Positions 50,598-55,035 of a stretch of DNA of 55,035 nt are shown piece after piece (within the stretch, counting starts at the first letter, position 1; the number at the start of each line of letters is the position of its first letter). Position numbers and translations under genes: made by a program. The stretch is from Firmicutes bacterium UBA7510 (GTDB lineage: Bacteria; Bacillota; Clostridia; Tissierellales; Sedimentibacteraceae), in NCBI GenBank assembly GCA_002479485.1, contig DLNM01000011.1:1-55035 (forward strand). Direction: 5' to 3'. The notes under the pieces were generated by a model. The model worked only from the letters and a program-made list of their open reading frames with translations. It did not search any database and had not been told where the DNA came from.

Positions 50598-50651
50598 AAC
50601 CACAAAGAGCACGAAGGACACGAATAAGTGATTTTTGTGTTATTTGTGGTT
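50598..50651. repeat. Intergenic repeat with CACGAAGGACACGAA core
   Basis: AACCACAAA (50598-50606) and TTTGTGGTT (50643-50651) form terminal inverted repeats around GAGCACGAAGGACACGAAT. Sequences of this CACGAAGGACACGAA type recur between genes in many bacteria as short interspersed repeats. It lies between fakA and recG and may act as a terminator-like hairpin. Confidence 0.55.
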
Positions 50652-50676
50652 TTAGTTTTTAAAAATTGAGGTTATT

Positions 50677-52731
50677 ATGCTAAATGCGGATATTCAATAT
50701 TTAAAGGGTGTTGGCCCTAAAAGGGCTTCAAAATTAAATAAGATAGGCATATACACTATAGAGGATTTACTTAATTATTTTCCTGTAAGATATGAAGATA
50801 GAAGAAAGCTTACAAAAATTAAAGATATTGATGAGGATAAAAAGTATTTAATTAAAGTTAAGCTTACAAAATTATCGTCAGTGAGGAAAGTTAATAGAAA
50901 AATGTCTGTTTTTAAAGCAACAGCTTATGATGATACAAGCTATATTAGCTTGACTTTTTTTAATCAAGAATATATGTATGAAAAGTTAAAATTAAATGAA
51001 ATATATTATATTTTTGGTAAGTGCAAGCATGAGGATGGAACGTATGAGATGGTAAATCCTGATATTGAGAATCAAAATGAGCGTGTAAAAGCTGGCAAAA
51101 TTATGCCTATTTATAGATTAACCAATACTTTGACTAATAATGAACTTACTAAGCTTACATTAGCATGTATAGATGACTATTATAAAAGAATTAGCAATGT
51201 ATTGCCAGATGAAATTATAAAAAACTATAATCTATTAAATAAGTCTGATGCTATAAAATATTTGCATTTTCCTACCAATGGTAAACTATATAATTTAGCA
51301 AAAAAAACAATAGCATTTGAGAAACTATTAGTTTTGCAAATTGGACTGCTAAATATTAAAAGCAGGTTAAACAATATAGAAGAAGGAATTGTCCAAGACA
51401 AAACTACACTTTCTGAAAAAATGCTTAATGATTTACCATATAAGTTGACTAATGCACAGGTAAGAGTTTTAAATGAAATCAAGGAAGATATGAAGAGCAG
51501 TAAACCTATGAATAGATTAGTTCAAGGGGATGTTGGCTCCGGAAAAACTATAATTGCAATTATTGCTATGCTAAATTCAGTGGAATCTGGATATCAAGCA
51601 TCTATGATGGCACCGACTGAAATTCTTGCAATGCAGCATTATCAAACTATTACTGAATATTTAAAAAATAGCAATATAAATTTAGATGTAGCTTTTTTAT
51701 CTGGCTCAACAACTAAGAAAAATAAAACAGAAATTTTAGATAAAGTTAAAAATAATGAAATAGACATTTTAATTGGAACTCACGCATTAATTGAAAAAAA
51801 TGTAGAATTTAATAATATTGGTTTGGCAATAACAGATGAGCAACATAGATTTGGAGTAAGGCAAAGAGCAATGCTCTCTAATAAAGGGAAAAACCCAGAT
51901 GTTTTGGTTATGACAGCTACACCTATTCCAAGGACTTTAGCGTTAATGATATATGGTGATTTGGATATTTCATTAATTGATGAAATGCCTCCAAATAGAC
52001 AGGAAATAATTACAAGAGTTATTACAAAAAATAAAAAAGATGATGCTTATGATTTTATTATTAATGAAATAAAGTCTGGAAGACAGGCTTATATCGTAGC
52101 ACCTTTAGTTGAGGAATCTGAAAAATTAGAACTAGATTCAGCTACAGAAATATATGAAAGCTTGAAAAATGATTATTTCAGTGACTTTGAACTTGGGCTT
52201 TTACACGGTAAGATGTCTAATACTGAAAAGGATGAAATAATGGATAGATTCTATAAAGCTCAAATAAATGTACTTGTTTCTACAACTGTTATTGAGGTCG
52301 GAGTAAATGTTCCTAATGCTACTGTAATGCTTATATTAAATGCTGAGAGATTTGGATTAGCACAGCTCCATCAGTTAAGAGGCAGGGTAGGTAGAGGTAA
52401 ACATCAGTCTTATTGTATTTTAGTAAACGAAAGTAGAACTGCAAATTCAAGGGATAGAATGAGAGTATTGTCAGATACTAATAATGGGTTTATAATTGCA
52501 GAGGAAGATTTAAAAATAAGAGGCCCTGGAGATTTCTTTGGAACTAGACAACATGGAATTGAATCTTATAATCTCGACCAGTTAATAGGTGATGTGTCAG
52601 TAGTTCAAGAGGTTCAAACTTTAACTAAAAAAATAGTAAATGAAAATCCTAGGCTTATGGGTCAGGAATATGATTCATTAAGGTATAATATTTTAAAGCT
52701 TTTTAAAAATGAGAATATTGCCTTTAACTAA
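50677..52731 (+). CDS. recG: ATP-dependent DNA helicase RecG
   Basis: A 684-residue helicase that remodels stalled forks and Holliday junctions. N-terminal wedge/OB domain (about 50-150), then the helicase core: Walker A GDVGSGKT, motif II DEQH, TATPIPRTLAL, STTVIEVGVNVPNAT and QLRGRVGRG; the C-terminal TRG region follows. Length is typical. The RBS (TTGAGGTT) is weak. rsmD follows after 23 bases. Confidence 0.96.
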   Translation: MLNADIQYLKGVGPKRASKLNKIGIYTIEDLLNYFPVRYEDRRKLTKIKDIDEDKKYLIKVKLTKLSSVRKVNRKMSVFKATAYDDTSYISLTFFNQEYMYEKLKLNEIYYIFGKCKHEDGTYEMVNPDIENQNERVKAGKIMPIYRLTNTLTNNELTKLTLACIDDYYKRISNVLPDEIIKNYNLLNKSDAIKYLHFPTNGKLYNLAKKTIAFEKLLVLQIGLLNIKSRLNNIEEGIVQDKTTLSEKMLNDLPYKLTNAQVRVLNEIKEDMKSSKPMNRLVQGDVGSGKTIIAIIAMLNSVESGYQASMMAPTEILAMQHYQTITEYLKNSNINLDVAFLSGSTTKKNKTEILDKVKNNEIDILIGTHALIEKNVEFNNIGLAITDEQHRFGVRQRAMLSNKGKNPDVLVMTATPIPRTLALMIYGDLDISLIDEMPPNRQEIITRVITKNKKDDAYDFIINEIKSGRQAYIVAPLVEESEKLELDSATEIYESLKNDYFSDFELGLLHGKMSNTEKDEIMDRFYKAQINVLVSTTVIEVGVNVPNATVMLILNAERFGLAQLHQLRGRVGRGKHQSYCILVNESRTANSRDRMRVLSDTNNGFIIAEEDLKIRGPGDFFGTRQHGIESYNLDQLIGDVSVVQEVQTLTKKIVNENPRLMGQEYDSLRYNILKLFKNENIAFN

Positions 52732-52754
52732 ATGTATATTAAGGAAGTGAAATA

Positions 52755-53315
52755 TTGAGAGTTATATCAGGTAACAATAAAGGAAAAAAGCTTTTTGCAC
52801 CAAAAGACACATCTGTTAGACCTACATCTGATAAAATTAAGGAAGCTATATTTAATATGCTTGGATATATTGATGAGGATAGTGTTATACTGGATTTGTT
52901 TTCAGGAACCGGAAATGTTGGAATAGAATTTTTGTGTAGAGGTGCAAAAGAATGTCATTTTATTGATGTATCTCATAAAAGTGCAAGCTTTATTAAAAAA
53001 AATATAGCATTATGTAATCTTGAAAGTAAATCTAAGGTTTATGTTAATGACTATGAAAAAGCAATATCTTTCTTTGCTAGAAACAATATGAAGTTTGACT
53101 ACATATTTGCTGATGCACCATATCACTTAAATTGTGCTGATAATGTTATAAATCTTGTTATAAGTAATGATTTATTAAATAGAGACGGTACTTTAATAAT
53201 AGAATGTGAAAAATCAGAAATAATGTTTGAAAATGTAGAACAAGATGTGTTAAAATATAAAGAGAAAATTTATGGTATCACGAAAATCGGAATAGTTAGA
53301 TTTTCGGAGGAGTAA
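52755..53315 (+). CDS. rsmD: 16S rRNA (guanine(966)-N2)-methyltransferase
   Basis: A 186-residue RsmD: RVISGNNKGKKLFAP, VRPTSDKIKEAIFNML, SAM loop DLFSGTGNVGIEFLCRG. The catalytic motif usually written DPPY reads DAPYH here, a mild variant. It starts with TTG at 52755 behind AGGAAGTG; no in-frame ATG lies near enough. It is separated from coaD by 1 base, the usual rsmD-coaD pair. Confidence 0.93.
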   Translation: MRVISGNNKGKKLFAPKDTSVRPTSDKIKEAIFNMLGYIDEDSVILDLFSGTGNVGIEFLCRGAKECHFIDVSHKSASFIKKNIALCNLESKSKVYVNDYEKAISFFARNNMKFDYIFADAPYHLNCADNVINLVISNDLLNRDGTLIIECEKSEIMFENVEQDVLKYKEKIYGITKIGIVRFSEE

Positions 53316-53316
53316 T

Positions 53317-53802
53317 ATGAAGGTTTTATACACTGGAAGTTTTGACCCAATAACAAATGGTCATCTTGATCTTATCAAAAGATGTTCGGACAAGTTTGAA
53401 AATGTAGTTGTAACAATTTTTAACAATAATTCTAAAGAACATTTTTTTACGGTTGAAGAAAGATTTAGACTAGTAAGCGAAGCAGTTAAGGATTTACAAA
53501 ATGTTACAGTAGATATGACTGAGGATATGACTGTTAACTATGCAAAAAATCATAATATTGATTTGATAGTGAGAGGCTTAAGAGCAGTATCAGATTATGA
53601 ATACGAATTAAAGATTGCTTCAATAAATAAACATTTATATCCAGAATTAGAAACATTATTTATGATAGCATCTCCAGATTATTCATTTATAAGTTCCAGC
53701 ATTGTGAAAGAGGTTGCAATGTATGGAGGAGATATATCTGATTTAGTTCCAAAAAATGTTTTAGCAGCAATTGATGATAAATTAAGGAGGGAGTTAAAAT
53801 AG
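53317..53802 (+). CDS. coaD: Phosphopantetheine adenylyltransferase
   Basis: A 161-residue CoaD making dephospho-CoA from 4'-phosphopantetheine and ATP. GSFDPITNGHLDLI (7-20) contains the nucleotidyltransferase T/HxGH site, RGLRAVSDYEYE the substrate region and SFISSSIVKEVA the ATP-binding C-terminal motif. RBS CGGAGGAGT. Its 3' end carries AAGGAGG, the RBS of the next gene. Confidence 0.96.
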   Translation: MKVLYTGSFDPITNGHLDLIKRCSDKFENVVVTIFNNNSKEHFFTVEERFRLVSEAVKDLQNVTVDMTEDMTVNYAKNHNIDLIVRGLRAVSDYEYELKIASINKHLYPELETLFMIASPDYSFISSSIVKEVAMYGGDISDLVPKNVLAAIDDKLRRELK

Positions 53803-54242
53803 ATATTTTAGTACTATTAGAAAAGATGGAGGACATAATTGATGAGGCATCAAAGTTTCCTTTATCAAATAAAATCATAATAGAGAAAGAAGAATTACTA
53901 GAAATCATAAATGATATAAGATTAAAATTACCTGAGGAAATCAACAGAGCAAATTGGGTTGCTAAAGAAAGACAAAGAATACTTACAGAAGCACAAGCTG
54001 AAGCAGATAATTTGCTTGATAGAGCGAAAAAGCAGCAGGATGGTTTGTTAAATGATACTGAAATAGTAAAAATGGCTAGAGATAAAGCAAGTGAAATATT
54101 AAATGCAGCAGAAAATAAAGCTTATGAAATGAAGGTAAATGCATTTTCATATAGTGATGACTTACTAGCTAAATTACAAGAAAAGATTGCTTATTTACAT
54201 AATGTAGTTGAGGAAAATAGAGAAGAACTTAAAAATATGTAA
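53799..54242 (+). CDS. Coiled-coil protein after coaD, probable AUA start
   Basis: A helical, charged protein of about 147 residues, with a long coiled coil from about residue 40 (RQRILTEAQAEADNLLDRAK) resembling ATP synthase b-subunits; clostridial homologues sit after coaD and have no firm function. AAGGAGG (53784-53790) is ideally placed for ATA at 53799, which overlaps the coaD stop, and the codons from there (IDILVLLEKMEDIIDE) look coding. The first ATG, 53826, has no RBS. So initiation at AUA is proposed; a start at 53826 would give 138 residues. Confidence 0.75.
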   Translation: MDILVLLEKMEDIIDEASKFPLSNKIIIEKEELLEIINDIRLKLPEEINRANWVAKERQRILTEAQAEADNLLDRAKKQQDGLLNDTEIVKMARDKASEILNAAENKAYEMKVNAFSYSDDLLAKLQEKIAYLHNVVEENREELKNM

Positions 54243-54260
54243 TTAAATATACATAATAAC

Positions 54261-54291
54261 AAAAAGCATGAATTACAGTCATGCTTTTTTT
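54261..54291 (+). terminator. Terminator of the recG-coaD run
   Basis: AAAAAGCATGA (54261-54271) pairs with TCATGCTTTTT (54279-54289), followed by more T residues. Confidence 0.88.
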
Positions 54292-54363
54292 GTTTTATTG
54301 TAGCTTAAGCAAAATAAACCACCAGCTATGCTGGTGAGAATAGAAAGCTTATAGCAATAAAAA

Positions 54364-54422
54364 ACCTCCAATGTTAAAATTAAATAAGGTTCCCCAACCG
54401 TATTTAAAATAACACAGGAGGT
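54364..54422 (+). promoter_or_regulatory. Leader stem that can sequester the tnpA RBS
   Basis: ACCTCCAATGTTA (54364-54376) can pair with TAACACAGGAGGT (54410-54422), which contains the tnpA RBS; two central positions mismatch. An inner stem GGTT-CCCC-AACC extends it. RBS occlusion by a leader stem is a known brake on IS200 transposase translation. Confidence 0.7.
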
Positions 54423-54428
54423 AATGCC

Positions 54429-54899
54429 ATGAATGACATAAAGAGTTTATCACATTCGAAGTACAGATGTAAATACCATATAGTATTTGCACCAAAATAC
54501 AGAAGGCAAGAAATATACGGAAAAATAAAAAAAGACATAGGACAAATATTAAGGAAATTATGTGAACAAAAGGGAGTAGAAATAATAGAAGCTAATGCAT
54601 GTAAAGAACATATACATATGTTAGTTTCAATACCACCTAATTTAAGTATAGCCCAATTTGTAGGATACTTGAAAGGAAAGAGTTCATTAATGATATTTGA
54701 TAGGCATGCAAATTTAAAATATAAGTATGGCAATAGGCACTTTTGGTGTCGTGGGTACTATGTAGACACAGTAGGAAGAAATGAAAAGGTAATAGGAGAA
54801 TATATAAAAAATCAATTGCAAGAGGATATAGCTTCAGACCAAATTTCGTTGAAAGAATACATAGACCCGTTTACGGGTAGCAAGAATACTAAGGCATAA
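54429..54899 (+). CDS. tnpA: IS200/IS605 family transposase TnpA
   Basis: A 156-residue HUH single-strand transposase (Y1 type). YHIVFAPKYRR is the N-terminal family signature, H61-I-H63 (KEHIHMLVSIPP) is the metal-binding HUH-like motif, and Y125 in VIGEYIKNQ is the expected catalytic tyrosine. All key residues are intact, so it appears active. The RBS AGGAGGT lies in a potential hairpin. A stem CAGCCAC-TTTA-GTGGCTG follows the stop and may terminate its transcript. Confidence 0.93.
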   Translation: MNDIKSLSHSKYRCKYHIVFAPKYRRQEIYGKIKKDIGQILRKLCEQKGVEIIEANACKEHIHMLVSIPPNLSIAQFVGYLKGKSSLMIFDRHANLKYKYGNRHFWCRGYYVDTVGRNEKVIGEYIKNQLQEDIASDQISLKEYIDPFTGSKNTKA

Positions 54900-55035
54900 A
54901 AAAGACAGCCACTTTAGTGGCTGCCAGTGATAGTGATGCGGTTGGTGGAACTATTCAGTGCGTCTTGAGACGCTGTGTCAGTATTATGCCCTTTTAGGGC
55001 TGGTGCATACCACCAGTTCACTGGTGGTTTTGATT

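Larger units (their letters stand above)
54313..55035 (+). mobile_element. IS200/IS605-family element, tnpA only
   Basis: One tnpA gene is flanked by subterminal hairpins: left CACCAGC-TAT-GCTGGTG (54320-54336) and right ACCACCAG-TTCA-CTGGTGGT (55009-55028). The two share the CCACCAG stem, as expected for ends recognised by the same HUH transposase. No tnpB is present, matching the IS200 group. Exact cleavage points are not visible, and the right boundary is within a few bases of the window end, so it may extend slightly beyond. Additional hairpins lie at 54906-54923 and 54960-54973 and 54988-55000. Confidence 0.85.

Noticed and set aside
54404..54733. Minus-strand frame opposite tnpA
   Set aside because: Antisense shadow of the transposase; an antisense RNA is possible in IS200 elements but not a protein.
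1..55035. CRISPR array, prophage or restriction-modification system
   Set aside because: No regularly spaced direct repeats, cas, phage structural, integrase or methyltransferase-endonuclease genes were seen; the methyltransferases present are rRNA and ribosomal-protein enzymes.

Overview
The window is AT-rich throughout, with Bacillota-style expression signals: strong AGGAGG-type ribosome binding sites, TTGACA/TATAAT promoters with 17-base spacers, hairpin plus T-run terminators, a T-box leader, a LexA (DinR) type box, and frequent TTG starts. Gene content (ECF S component, class II galT, Asp23-fakA-recG-rsmD-coaD order, a SpoIID/LytB-domain protein, DUF5058) points to a low-GC member of the Clostridia. 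I cannot name the genus. No tRNA, rRNA or CRISPR array was seen. The right edge holds an IS200/IS605 element.

Layout. 1-5.7 kb: a plus-strand peptide or amide utilisation locus (two polytopic membrane proteins, one DUF5058; a PepT-like M20 peptidase; an M20D amidohydrolase; a large regulator). 5.9-8.3 kb: HAD phosphatase, CsoR-type metal sensor with its operator, MATE exporter. 8.3-9.9 kb (minus): pyridoxal kinase and an ECF S component, a B6 salvage pair. 10-14.3 kb: S41 lipoprotein peptidase, then two MerR genes, each behind a 19-base-spacer MerR promoter, flanking a small membrane protein and an aminoglycoside 6-adenylyltransferase. 14.4-18 kb: Cof phosphatase, DUF2500 protein and four tandem GNAT acetyltransferases. 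18.1-19.4 kb: a YcaQ/AlkX-type DNA glycosylase preceded by a LexA box. 19.6-22.4 kb: C45-type acyltransferase, AraC/GyrI regulator, secreted protein.

22.5-29.6 kb is a Leloir and lactose cluster (galM-galK-galT-lacZ) with no transporter beside it, then another AraC/GyrI gene. 30.6-32.7 kb (minus) is proS under a complete T-box riboswitch with a CCA proline specifier. 33-39 kb (minus) is a potassium uptake block: a shortened KdpD-like kinase and KdpE-like regulator, then a TPR protein, two TrkA-type proteins, a 34-codon single-helix ORF, TrkH and a membrane-anchored OB-fold protein. 39.3-39.8 kb holds decayed gene pieces. 39.8-44.4 kb holds a class I isoprenoid-synthase-like enzyme, two GNATs, and two secreted or membrane proteins, one with a SpoIID/LytB domain. 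A gene-poor stretch of about 0.9 kb follows.

45.3-54.3 kb is housekeeping: prmA-rsmE-YgjP-type peptidase, a 59-aa membrane protein, rpmB (minus), asp23-fakA-recG-rsmD-coaD and a coiled-coil protein that seems to start at AUA. 54.3-55.0 kb is an IS200-like element with end hairpins and a stem that can hide the tnpA ribosome binding site.

Best leads: the DUF5058/partner/M20 locus, whose two membrane proteins share a motif; the unannotated small membrane ORF between trkA and trkH; the LexA box on the AlkX-like gene; and a roughly 85-base two-hairpin repeat that sits directly before genes and ends in their ribosome binding site.
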